Shown piece after piece: positions 24,784 through 32,138 of a stretch of 50,780 nt of DNA. How positions within the stretch are numbered: the first letter of the stretch is position 1; each line of letters starts with the position of its first letter. The stretch comes from Polaromonas sp. (lineage in GTDB: Bacteria; Pseudomonadota; Gammaproteobacteria; Burkholderiales; Burkholderiaceae_C): contig NZ_JAUYEY010000091.1 of assembly GCF_030689685.1 (NCBI RefSeq), positions 1 to 50,780 on the forward strand. The letters are read 5' to 3'. The notes below the pieces were generated by a model, which saw only the letters and a list, made by a program, of their open reading frames with translations, had not been told where the DNA came from and did no database searches. The translations under genes were made by a program, and so were the position numbers.

Positions 24784-25251
24784 ATGAAGCTGGATGTGAT
24801 TGATTTACGGATTCTTGACGAATTGCAACGTGACGGTGCGCTGTCCAATGTTGAACTGGCCCGGCGCGTGCACCTGAGCCCGTCGCCCTGTTTGGCCCGC
24901 GTCAAGGCGCTGGAAGCTGCGCGGGTGATCGACCGTTATGTTGCCATCACCAATGCAGCCGCACTCGGGTTGGGCCTGACGGTGTTCATCTCGATCAGCC
25001 TGCGTTCGCAGAGCAAGGCGTCGCTGGCTGAGTTCGAGCGGCGTATTGCCGAGCACGACGAAGTGATGGAGTGTTACCTGATGACGGGCGACAGCGACTA
25101 CCTGATCCGCGTGGCGGTGGCCGACATGGGCGCACTGGAAAAATTCATCCTTGAGCAGCTCACGCCGATTCCGGGCATCGACAAGATACGGTCCAGTTTT
25201 GCGCTCAAGCAGGTGCGTTACAAGACCGCCTTGCCCTTGCCTCAGCTGTGA
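24784..25251 (+). CDS. Lrp/AsnC-family transcriptional regulator
   Basis: A 155-residue regulator. The N-terminal winged helix-turn-helix contains DVIDLRILDELQRDGALSN and LARRVHLSPSPCLARVKALE. The C-terminal RAM/effector domain shows VMECYLMTGDSDYLIRVAV and the end IPGIDKIRSSFALKQVRYK. It is divergent from the E1 dehydrogenase gene and probably controls it; the shared palindrome is at 24745-24763. The analogous P. putida regulator MdeR activates the methionine/2-oxobutyrate genes, so the effector here could be an amino acid or 2-oxoacid (inference). Length is normal for the family. Confidence 0.92.
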   Translation: MKLDVIDLRILDELQRDGALSNVELARRVHLSPSPCLARVKALEAARVIDRYVAITNAAALGLGLTVFISISLRSQSKASLAEFERRIAEHDEVMECYLMTGDSDYLIRVAVADMGALEKFILEQLTPIPGIDKIRSSFALKQVRYKTALPLPQL

Positions 25252-25322
25252 GCGCAGCGGCGTCATGGCGCCGTCACATTGCCTGCGCACCATGTACCTT
25301 CTTGCAACAGGGAGGAATACAC

Positions 25323-26702
25323 ATGTTTTCGTCGAAGCCCATCCGCTCAGCGCGCTCACTTCAACGGCCTGCTGCGCTTGCTGCGGTGCTCGCCATGCTG
25401 GCGGCACCTCTTCAAGCGCAGACCGCTTTCCCTGCCACCCTGGCAGGTCATGTGGTGATGCCAGCCCAGTCCTTCATCGCGGCGCCCAAAGACGCGCCTG
25501 AAGACTTGAAGGTCAGTGGAAAATTCACGACCGGCAAACGGGTCGAAGCCTTCGGTACGGTTGAAGGCCTGTCCGCAGGCCGACCCACGGGCGTGTTCCT
25601 GCCCTTCAAGGGTCAGCCGATTCAGGGGCACTCGGGCATCAAGAAAATGCCCGACGGCAGCTTCTGGATACTGACCGATAACGGTTTTGGCTCCAAAGCC
25701 AACTCGCCCGACACCATGCTGTACCTGAATCGCTACGACATCGATTTCAAAAGCGGCGCGATGAAGCGGCTGGAAACCATTTTTCTGCACGACCCCGACA
25801 AGAAGGTGCCGTTTCGCATCGTTCAGGAAGGCACAAAACAGCGCTACCTGACAGGCAGTGACTTTGATACCGAGAGCTTTCAGCTGGCGGGTGGCGCGCT
25901 GTGGATAGGCGACGAGCTCGGCCCCTGGCTGATCAAGGCTGACATGAAGGGCAAGGTGCTGGCGGTGTTTGAGACCATGGTCGACGGAAAAGCTGTGCGT
26001 TCACCCGATCACCCGGCTGTGACAACCCCGGCCGCACCCGGCGGCGTGGTCGATTTCCAGGTACGCCGATCACGGGGTTTTGAAGGCATGGCCGCTTCCA
26101 AAGACGGCAGCAAGCTGTATGCCCTGCTGGAAGGCGCGTTGTGGGACTCTGCCACCAAGGCCAACGAAAAACTCGACGGCAAAGACTACCTGCGCGTGCT
26201 GGAGTTTGATGTGAAAAGCGAATCATGGACCGGTCGTCACTGGAAGTATGTGCTGGAAGGCAACGGCAATGCTATTGGTGACTTCAATATGATCGACGGC
26301 ACCACCGGCCTGATCATCGAGCGAGACAACGGCGAAGGCACGGCCGACAAGGCTTGTCCTGAAGGTCAGAAACGCACCGATTGTTTTCACGATCTCGCTA
26401 AATTCAAGCGCGTGTACAAGGTCGAATTGAACGATGCCAATGCCGGTGGCGCGCTGCGCAAGATCGCTTACATCGACCTGATGGCCATTGCCGACCCGAA
26501 CAAACTGGCACGCAAACCGCTGAACAATGGCGTGCTGACTTTTCCCTTCTTCACCATCGAAAACGTCGATGTGGTGGACGCCAGGCACATCATTGTTGGC
26601 AACGACAACAACCTGCCGTTCTCCAGCAGCCGAGAGCCGAACAAGGCCGACGACAACGAGCTGATTCTGCTGGAAGTCGGGGACTTTCTGAACGCGAACT
26701 AA
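25323..26702 (+). CDS. Secreted esterase-like-activity-of-phytase family protein
   Basis: A 459-residue exported protein with a signal peptide ending about ...AAPLQAQTAF. The body matches the 'esterase-like activity of phytase' family (PF13449): GTVEGLSAGR, SGIKKMPDGSFWILTDNGFG, TGSDFDTESFQLAGGALWIG, RGFEGMAASKDGSKLYALLEG and NVDVVDARHIIVGNDNNLPF. It is a beta-propeller-like fold; the enzymatic activity is not certain. GGGAGG lies about eight bases before the ATG at 25323, which fixes the start. The downstream DUF3616 gene may be a functional partner (106 bp apart). Confidence 0.88.
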   Translation: MFSSKPIRSARSLQRPAALAAVLAMLAAPLQAQTAFPATLAGHVVMPAQSFIAAPKDAPEDLKVSGKFTTGKRVEAFGTVEGLSAGRPTGVFLPFKGQPIQGHSGIKKMPDGSFWILTDNGFGSKANSPDTMLYLNRYDIDFKSGAMKRLETIFLHDPDKKVPFRIVQEGTKQRYLTGSDFDTESFQLAGGALWIGDELGPWLIKADMKGKVLAVFETMVDGKAVRSPDHPAVTTPAAPGGVVDFQVRRSRGFEGMAASKDGSKLYALLEGALWDSATKANEKLDGKDYLRVLEFDVKSESWTGRHWKYVLEGNGNAIGDFNMIDGTTGLIIERDNGEGTADKACPEGQKRTDCFHDLAKFKRVYKVELNDANAGGALRKIAYIDLMAIADPNKLARKPLNNGVLTFPFFTIENVDVVDARHIIVGNDNNLPFSSSREPNKADDNELILLEVGDFLNAN

Positions 26703-26807
26703 TGAGCGGTGGGCGCGGTTGTGTCGCTGACACGCCTGCGGCTTACACCCACACCCGCCGCCCGTTTGCCGATACAGTGGAGGCCTGACACGCTCCGGAT
26801 AAACACC

Positions 26808-27725
26808 ATGCCAGTCCCGCCTCAGTTTCTGCCGCTGACAGATCTTTACGAGCCATCGGCTATCCAGCAACTGGCCGATGGGCGTTTCCTGGTGGTGGAA
26901 GATGAAAAAGAGCATCCTTTCAGCCTGGTCACGCTGAGCGCCGACGGTACAGTCAAGAGCAAGGCCATGCGCCCCGGCTGGTTTGAGGGTAACAACCCGT
27001 TCTGGAAGCTTGATGATCTCGAAGGATTGACGGCCGACTCCTTGGGCTACCTTTATGCAGTCACATCGCATTCGCGCAGCGACGATGGGGATGAGAAGAA
27101 ATCGCGCGACAAGCTGGTGCGTTTCCAGATTGAGGGCGACCGGGTTCGCTCCCCCATGGTGGTCACCGGGCTCAAGCTGGCCTTGGTTGCAACGCACCCG
27201 GTGCTGGCAGCCGCAGCGCAGATTGAAGACGTGAAGTCAGACGGCGGCCTGAACATTGAGGCGCTGGAGATCACGCCCGACCGGCAGTGGTTACTGGTGG
27301 GGTTTCGCAGCCCGCTGGTCGGTGGCGCAGCCATCATTGCCAGCATCGACAACCCGTCTGCTATTTTTGAAGCTGGCGAGGTACCGCACGTGTCGGCCAG
27401 CTTGCAGACGCTTGACCTGGGTGGGCAGGGCATTCGCGGCATGTCCTGGATCGCGTCGCTTGATGGCTACCTCATCATCAGCGGACCTGCATCGTTGGCG
27501 GACCAGGCATTTGGACTCTGGTTCTGGAGCGGCCAGGCTCTTTCGCCCGCGCGCCGTGTGACGGTTCCAGGTCTGCAGCACTTTGAGCGTGCGGAAGGGG
27601 TGAGTGCAGCAGTGATCGATGGTCAGGCCCGCATCGTCATCGTCAGCGATGACGGCAAGCGTGAGAAAGGGCGCTTTGCCCGTTTTGTGCTGCTGGCGCC
27701 CGGGCAACTGCAAATAGCGCCTTGA
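26808..27725 (+). CDS. DUF3616-like beta-propeller protein
   Basis: A 305-residue protein without a signal peptide, beginning MPVPPQFLPLTDLYEPSAIQ. Recurrent strand patterns (ADGRFLVVEDEKEHPFSLV, DDLEGLTADSLGYLYAVTSH, LNIEALEITPDRQWLLVGFR) resemble the phytase-like and DUF3616 group. The function is unknown. The ATG at 26808 is the start; the longer reading from 26709 runs through the space after the phytase-like gene and is not supported. The neighbouring secreted phytase-like gene has similar repeat signatures, so the pair could be related by domain duplication. Confidence 0.7.
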   Translation: MPVPPQFLPLTDLYEPSAIQQLADGRFLVVEDEKEHPFSLVTLSADGTVKSKAMRPGWFEGNNPFWKLDDLEGLTADSLGYLYAVTSHSRSDDGDEKKSRDKLVRFQIEGDRVRSPMVVTGLKLALVATHPVLAAAAQIEDVKSDGGLNIEALEITPDRQWLLVGFRSPLVGGAAIIASIDNPSAIFEAGEVPHVSASLQTLDLGGQGIRGMSWIASLDGYLIISGPASLADQAFGLWFWSGQALSPARRVTVPGLQHFERAEGVSAAVIDGQARIVIVSDDGKREKGRFARFVLLAPGQLQIAP

Positions 27726-27758
27726 GGGGAAAGTCGGACTCTGGTGTGAACAAGATGC

Positions 27759-27818
27759 GCTATCAAAATAATAGCTGTACGCGCAAGTCAGGTATGGGCC
27801 AGAGGCCTAAAACGCTAT
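27759..27818 (-). repeat. Dispersed GCTAT-palindrome repeat, copy 4 (intergenic, beside prfC 3'-end copy 1)
   Basis: On the plus strand it begins GCTATCAAAATAATAGC, continues GCGCAAGTCAGG and GGGCCAGAGGCC, and ends AAAACGCTA at the stop codon of the displaced prfC 3' end. It is intergenic, so its similarity to the genic copies cannot be due to protein conservation. Confidence 0.8.
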
Positions 27819-27858
27819 ATTTTTGACTGAAACACCAGTCCTGCGTGCTCACGCAGCG
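27815..27858 (-). pseudogene. Displaced copy 1 of the prfC 3' end
   Basis: Reads CTGCGTGAGCACGCAGGACT onward and translates as LREHAGLVFQSKI followed by TAG. It is the same as the last 13 codons of the intact prfC at 30187 apart from synonymous or stop changes. Nothing upstream of LREHAG is recognisable as prfC. Confidence 0.75.
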
Positions 27859-27875
27859 CCCGCCCATTCAGCGGT

Positions 27876-28307
27876 TCAAGCGGCACTCTGGCTAACCCAC
27901 GGGTTGAGAATTTTCGCGCCGGTTGGCTCAAAATCTGCCACGTTGCGCGTCACAACCGTCATGCCGTGTACCAGCGCCGTCGCGGCGATGAGTCCATCGC
28001 GGACCGGGCGCGGGTCGGGCACATGCAGCCGGGCGCTGCGCTGCGCCACTGCGGTATCCACCGAGAGAACGCGGCCATCGAAAGCCGGCAAGACATGGCC
28101 ATTGAGCCACGCTCTGAAGATGGCGCCCTGGGTCGGGTCCCGGCGTTCGGCCAGCAACACACCTATTTCCAACTCCTGGAGCGTGATCGCTGACAGGTAG
28201 AGGTCGGCAGCTTCTACGCTGTCGGCCCACGCTGCAACCTGCAGGTCTGCTTTGCCCAGCCGGATTTTGCGCAGTTCGGAGACGACGTTGGTGTCCAGCA
28301 GGTACAT
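27876..28307 (-). CDS. PIN-domain toxin (VapC-like)
   Basis: A 143-residue PIN-domain ribonuclease of a type II toxin-antitoxin pair. The acidic residues of the active site are visible in LLDTNVVSELR, ITLQELEIGVLL, LSVDTAVAQRSA and RDGLIAATALVHG. The ATG overlaps the TGA stop of the antitoxin by one base, the usual coupling. VapC toxins cleave tRNA or rRNA; the target here is unknown. The pair sits between two displaced copies of the prfC 3' end, in the mosaic accessory region. Confidence 0.9.
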   Translation of the reverse strand: MYLLDTNVVSELRKIRLGKADLQVAAWADSVEAADLYLSAITLQELEIGVLLAERRDPTQGAIFRAWLNGHVLPAFDGRVLSVDTAVAQRSARLHVPDPRPVRDGLIAATALVHGMTVVTRNVADFEPTGAKILNPWVSQSAA

Positions 28308-28561
28308 CAAGTCAAATCCGCCGCCTGCGCCAAGTCACGAGGCGTCGCAATTTCAAGCTCAAGGCTCTCAGCGCCGGGCATGGCCAGCAAATCGGCAATC
28401 TTGGTATTGACGCGGGTAATTTTTTTGTACGCCTCAAAGGTCAACAGCACATGGGCAGGCTGGCCGCGGTCTGTGATGATGACCGGCCCCGTCTGCGCCG
28501 CTTTTTTGGCATGGCTGGAGTCTTGATTGAACTGACGGCTTGACAGGGTGGTGATGGGCAT
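28307..28561 (-). CDS. Phd/YefM-type antitoxin
   Basis: An 84-residue antitoxin. The N-terminus MPITTLSSRQFNQDSSHAKK and the core PVIITDRGQPAHVLLTFEAY are the Phd/YefM dimerisation and DNA-binding fold; the C-terminal tail would bind the toxin. AAGGAG stands seven bases before the ATG at 28559-28561; a GTG two codons upstream is an alternative. The stop overlaps the toxin start. A 26-bp palindrome about 60 bp upstream (28621-28646) is the likely operator for autoregulation. Confidence 0.88.
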   Translation of the reverse strand: MPITTLSSRQFNQDSSHAKKAAQTGPVIITDRGQPAHVLLTFEAYKKITRVNTKIADLLAMPGAESLELEIATPRDLAQAADLT

Positions 28562-28620
28562 GCGCACACTCCTTGGCTTCTGAATTGTAGATATGTTACC
28601 TCAAACAAGAGGATTTTCCA

Positions 28621-28646
28621 AAATTGTAGAAACATATATACAATTT
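28621..28646. promoter_or_regulatory. Inverted repeat AAATTGTA-N10-TACAATTT: candidate antitoxin operator
   Basis: Exact 8-bp arms with one-turn spacing upstream of the antitoxin gene, in AT-rich DNA. A further half-site AATTGTA lies about 40 bp nearer the gene (near 28585). Antitoxins of this class repress their own operon by binding such palindromes. Confidence 0.55.
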
Positions 28647-28683
28647 GCGAGCCAGAGAAAAGTGATTTCTCCGCCTGCGAATT

Positions 28684-28746
28684 GCTACGAAATTTATAGC
28701 TGCTCGCGCACGGCTAATAAGGGGCGGAGGCCAAAAAACGCTAAAT
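28684..28746 (-). repeat. Dispersed GCTAT-palindrome repeat, copy 5 (intergenic, beside prfC 3'-end copy 2)
   Basis: On the plus strand it begins GCTACGAAATTTATAGC, continues GCTCGCGCACGGCTAATAAG and GGGCGGAGGCC, and ends AAAAAACGCTAAATTT, overlapping the stop of the second displaced prfC 3' end. Confidence 0.8.
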
Positions 28747-28815
28747 TTTTGCCTGAAACACCAGTCCGGCGTGCTCACGCAGCGCGTGGAACCTGATCTT
28801 GGGCCACTGCTGTTC
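28741..28815 (-). pseudogene. Displaced copy 2 of the prfC 3' end
   Basis: Encodes EQQWPKIRFHALREHAGLVF then QAKI and a TAG stop, against QQWPKIKFHSLREHAGLVFQ and SKI in the intact gene. The differences are conservative (K/R, S/A). The match stops abruptly near 28815 (TGCTGTTCC in this copy, TGCTGCTCC in the intact gene). This and the copy at 27815 lie in the same orientation as prfC. Confidence 0.85.
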
Positions 28816-29001
28816 CGAGTTTCTTGAAATTCACCTGGCGGCAACTGAAGGCCCAAAGGAGCCGTTCAGAGGGTCGGCCTTGCACGACAGAAAATGGTTC
28901 CAGCGAGGCGCTTGAGTTGATCACAGAGAGCGGCCTGGATGCTTTTTTCAATGGCAGAATGCGGTGCGAGGCGGCTGTGTGCAACGAACAAGGAGTGGTG
29001 A

Positions 29002-29478
29002 ATGCTTAAAAGACTAATCGGCGCAGTTGGGCTATGTCTTGCTATGACTGGCGTTTGCGCAGGAGATGGCTATCCACTGAAGGGGTTTGAACCCGGCGCC
29101 GAGATGATCCGCTGCCCGGCAGGCTACCAGTCAGAACATAGGGTCCCACCGGTACTAAATTCGTTTAATTGCGTAGCCATCATTCCGAATTTTGGCGGGC
29201 GTCCAGTTAAATCCATCGTAGCCACGGTACACGAAGCTCGCGTCGTCAGCGTTGTAGTGCACGGTTTCGAAACTCGCAGCCATTTGCTCCGAGTCGTCGA
29301 TGAGCTTTCGAATGTATATGGACTAGCGAACGTGAACGCCGAAGGCTACTCATGGAGACGGGGCAATTTTTACTTCATGCGCGCGACAGTTGAAGGCAAT
29401 GACGCGGGAATCGTCAGTGGTCATTTGCCGTCTCTCCAGCGAATGCTTGCTAAAGACAAGATGTCGGACGGTCGGTAG
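29002..29478 (+). CDS. Secreted protein of unknown function
   Basis: A 158-residue protein I do not recognise. It has a short signal peptide (MLKRLIGAVGLCLAMTGVCA, then GDGYP) and two cysteines in the mature part (RCPAGYQSEH and NSFNCVAIIP) that may form a disulfide, so it is probably periplasmic. AAGGAG lies eight or nine bases before the ATG. Its 3' end overlaps the minus-strand gene at 29421-29660 by 58 bp, an unusual tail-to-tail overlap. Base composition is lower in G+C than in flanking housekeeping genes. Confidence 0.65.
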   Translation: MLKRLIGAVGLCLAMTGVCAGDGYPLKGFEPGAEMIRCPAGYQSEHRVPPVLNSFNCVAIIPNFGGRPVKSIVATVHEARVVSVVVHGFETRSHLLRVVDELSNVYGLANVNAEGYSWRRGNFYFMRATVEGNDAGIVSGHLPSLQRMLAKDKMSDGR

Positions 29479-29660
29479 GCTCGAACAACGTCGAGATAAG
29501 CATCTTCGCTGCAATCTGGGCCATAAAGGGGTTGGCAGCGAAAGTCTGCGAAGGGCTGCAAGGAGTCAGATGTCGACGGCGCGAAAGTAACCCGTTTGGA
29601 CTCAAAGCCGTCTTTCACTTTCCGAATTTCAAGATCGAAGTAAAAGTTAGCAAGTTGCAT
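29421..29660 (-). CDS. Small protein of unknown function, coupled to the transglutaminase-like gene
   Basis: A 79-residue acidic/aromatic protein starting MQLANFYFDLEIRKVKDGFE and ending SDILSLASIRWRDGK. I recognise no family. Its ATG follows the TGA of the upstream gene (29661-29663) directly, with no gap, so the two are almost certainly translationally coupled. Its last 58 bp are antisense to the end of the secreted-protein gene at 29002. A role as partner or inhibitor of the transglutaminase-like protein is possible but unproven. Confidence 0.6.
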   Translation of the reverse strand: MQLANFYFDLEIRKVKDGFESKRVTFAPSTSDSLQPFADFRCQPLYGPDCSEDAYLDVVRAYRPSDILSLASIRWRDGK

Positions 29661-30119
29661 TCATGGTTGGATGGGCCCCAACTTGCCCTGCAGCCGCTTA
29701 AGTATCTCGGCTTGCATCGCTGCATCGATGCGTTGAAAGTTTTCGCTGAAGGATTCCAGTGAAGCGTCCGAATGCTCTTTCTTAACATGCGGAAAATTTG
29801 CAATGAGTGGGTTCGGAGCATCGCAAACGAAAGGCTCGCTCGCCGTTTCGAACTGATACGCCGTCGGGTCGATGACCTTGCCATTAACTTCAACCCAGAA
29901 GTGGTGTTGGTCATTGGTTGGATTCGTGCCATGCACTTGCAGGACTGTTGCGCTTGGATACTTGACCGACAGCGCGTGGGCGAGCAGCGCGCTCACAACC
30001 TGACAGCAGTTCATTGGAAAATTGTGCATGAACGGGAGAAGGGCCGCGAGTTCATCGTGCTTGAAATACTCAACCGCTACTGCCAAGTCGGCCTCAAGCT
30101 CTAGCGTGGATGGATTCAT
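29661..30119 (-). CDS. Transglutaminase-like / papain-fold small protein (putative)
   Basis: A 152-residue protein without a signal peptide. The order Cys38-Cys39 in FPMNCCQVVSALL, His72-His73 in DQHHFWVEVNGK, and Asp84 in VIDPTAYQFE matches the Cys-His-Asp arrangement of transglutaminase-like cysteine-enzyme folds. The residue assignment is by eye and no family could be named. The ATG at 30117-30119 gives the compact domain; the open frame continues upstream into the prfC 3' end on the same strand in another frame, which I regard as spurious. It heads a two-gene unit with the 79-residue protein and lies between the intact prfC and displaced copy 2 of its 3' end. Confidence 0.6.
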   Translation of the reverse strand: MNPSTLELEADLAVAVEYFKHDELAALLPFMHNFPMNCCQVVSALLAHALSVKYPSATVLQVHGTNPTNDQHHFWVEVNGKVIDPTAYQFETASEPFVCDAPNPLIANFPHVKKEHSDASLESFSENFQRIDAAMQAEILKRLQGKLGPIQP

Positions 30120-30186
30120 GAGGCGATGTTCGAGTTGAGTGTCGGCTCTTGGCCGACCGTATTCATCGGGCTGGAGCGCTAAATCG

Positions 30187-31812
30187 TTAAATTTTTGATT
30201 GAAACACCAAGCCCGCGTGCTCACGCAGCGAGTGGAACTTGATTTTGGGCCATTGCTGCTCCACCGCACGCAGTGTGGCGCTATGGTCCACCAGCAGGGT
30301 CGGCGCATCGACCGCATCCAGTGCCACGCGGTGCGAATTGGCATCCATGAATTTTTTCAACTCGTTCGGGTCATCACAGGTGACCCAGCGTGCCAGATTG
30401 AACTGGCTGCCCAGGATGCGCGCCTTGACGCCGTACTCATGCTCCAGCCGGTGTGCCACCACTTCAAACTGCAGCTGACCGACGGCACCAAGCAGTAACA
30501 GAGAACCAGCAATTGGCCGGAACACCTGAATCGCGCCTTCTTCGCCGAGCTGTGTCAGGCCGGCGCGCAACTGCTTGCTGCGCAGTGGGTCAGCCACTTC
30601 GACCGCGCGGAACATCTCCGGCGCAAAAAAGGGCAGACCGGTGAACTGCAGGGCCTCGCCTTCGGTCAGCGTATCGCCGAGTTGCAACACGCCGTGGTTG
30701 GGAATACCGATGATGTCGCCGGCAAAGGCGGTGTCCAGCAGCTCGCGGCGCTGGCTCATGAAACTCACCACCGTGTTGGGCCGCAACTCTTTGCCGCTGC
30801 GCACAACCTTCAGGCGCATGCCGCGTGTGAACTCGCCACTGGCCACGCGCAAAAACGCAATGCGGTCGCGGTGCGCCGGGTCCATGTTCGCCTGGATCTT
30901 GAAGACGACACCCGAGAATTTTTTTTCTTCGGGGTGAACGACGCGCTGCATGGCAGTGCGGTCGCCAGGCGCGGGGGCCAGGTCCACCAGCGCGTCCAGC
31001 ACCTCCTGAACGCCAAAGTTGTTGATCGCCGAGCCGAAGAACATCGGCGTCTGTTTGCCGGCCAGAAAGGCGGCGCGGTCAAATTCCGGCGAGGCGCCTT
31101 CCAGCAGTTCCAGCTCGCCCTGCGCCTGGGTGAACTCGGCACCGAAACGTTTGGCAGCTTCGGCGTTGTCCAGGCCTGCCAAAATTTCATCGTCGCCGCC
31201 GGCCTTGTCTTCGCCGGGGCTGAAGACCCGCATGCGTTTTTCGCGCCGGTCATACACGCCGTGGAACAGCTTGCCCATACCGACCGGCCAAGTAAAGGGC
31301 ACCACCGTCATGCCGAGCTCCTGCTCGATCTCGTCCATCACACTCATCGGGTCCTGCACCTCGCGGTCCATCTTGTTGACAAAGGTCAGGATGGGTGTGT
31401 TGCGGGCGCGGCAGACCTGCAGCAGGCGGCGGGTTTGCGGTTCGACACCGTTGGCCGCATCGATCACCATCAACGCGGCATCGACGGCGGTCAACACGCG
31501 GTAGGTGTCTTCGGAAAAATCCTGGTGACCGGGCGTGTCGAGCAGGTTGATCACGCAACCCCGGTATTCCATCTGCATGACCGATGAGGCCACCGAGATA
31601 CCGCGCTGCTTTTCAATTTCCATCCAGTCGCTGGTGGCATGGCGCGCGGCCTTGCGTGCCTTCACGCTGCCGGCAATCTGGATTGCGCCCGAGAACAGCA
31701 GCAGCTTTTCAGTCAGCGTGGTTTTGCCTGCGTCGGGGTGGGAAATGATGGCAAACGTGCGGCGGCGTTTGACCTGTTTTTCTATTTCGGAGAATTCGTG
31801 CGGTGAGGACAT
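30187..31812 (-). CDS. prfC: Peptide chain release factor 3
   Basis: A 541-residue GTPase that recycles RF1/RF2 from the ribosome after termination. The G1 loop SHPDAGKTTLTEKLLLFSGA is near residues 23-42, the switch/G3 motif is DTPGHQDFSEDTYR, the G4 motif is VNKMDREVQDP, and a full-length C-terminal part ends LREHAGLVFQSKI. Length is normal. The start at 31810-31812 (MSSPHEFSEIE) is well placed. Its 3' end exists in two further, displaced copies at 28741 and 27815. A vestige of the GCTAT repeat (AGCGCTCCAGCCC) directly follows the stop on the downstream side. Confidence 0.96.
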   Translation of the reverse strand: MSSPHEFSEIEKQVKRRRTFAIISHPDAGKTTLTEKLLLFSGAIQIAGSVKARKAARHATSDWMEIEKQRGISVASSVMQMEYRGCVINLLDTPGHQDFSEDTYRVLTAVDAALMVIDAANGVEPQTRRLLQVCRARNTPILTFVNKMDREVQDPMSVMDEIEQELGMTVVPFTWPVGMGKLFHGVYDRREKRMRVFSPGEDKAGGDDEILAGLDNAEAAKRFGAEFTQAQGELELLEGASPEFDRAAFLAGKQTPMFFGSAINNFGVQEVLDALVDLAPAPGDRTAMQRVVHPEEKKFSGVVFKIQANMDPAHRDRIAFLRVASGEFTRGMRLKVVRSGKELRPNTVVSFMSQRRELLDTAFAGDIIGIPNHGVLQLGDTLTEGEALQFTGLPFFAPEMFRAVEVADPLRSKQLRAGLTQLGEEGAIQVFRPIAGSLLLLGAVGQLQFEVVAHRLEHEYGVKARILGSQFNLARWVTCDDPNELKKFMDANSHRVALDAVDAPTLLVDHSATLRAVEQQWPKIKFHSLREHAGLVFQSKI

Positions 31813-31837
31813 AACCCACGATTATCGGTGACGCAGG

Positions 31838-32092
31838 CTATTGCCCGGTCGAGCCGGGTTGCCGTGCGAAACGTGGCTGCTGCACGCCGTTGATCACAAC
31901 TTCTTCATTGAACATCGCGGTGGGTCGCACCCACAGCCCTTTGTCGCCATACAGTGCACGGTACAGCGTCATCGGCTCCAGGCTTTCGCTATGGCGCACC
32001 GTGCCCACCACCTCGTACATCAGGCCCTTGTAGTGGCGGTACAGGCCTGGCGGGGTTTCTATCAGGGGTGCAAGCGCGTCGGGCATGGTCAT
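31838..32092 (-). CDS. DUF1653-domain protein
   Basis: A protein of about 84 residues matching DUF1653 (PF07866): PPGLYRHYKGLMYEVVGTVR, then HSESLEPMTLYRALYGDKGL and WVRPTAMFNEEVV. The function is unknown; members are small, soluble and widespread. The ATG at 32092 (MTMPDALAP) and the internal one at 32086 are both possible; a longer reading from 32269 is antisense to rsmB and rejected. It lies 25 bp upstream of prfC in the same direction and may be co-transcribed with it. Confidence 0.85.
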   Translation of the reverse strand: MTMPDALAPLIETPPGLYRHYKGLMYEVVGTVRHSESLEPMTLYRALYGDKGLWVRPTAMFNEEVVINGVQQPRFARQPGSTGQ

Positions 32093-32138
32093 CCAGGTTC
32101 TTGAGGCGGCTTGCGCGCCTGCGGTGGGACAATGGGGC

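Noticed and set aside
28824..29009. 61-residue frame overlapping the start of the secreted-protein gene
   Set aside because: Starts at a TTG without a Shine-Dalgarno and shows no family; possible but unsupported.
30186..30192. GTTAAAT beside the prfC stop as a possible integron attC core
   Set aside because: Only one core-like motif is present, the displaced copies lack it, and no partner sites or integrase were seen.
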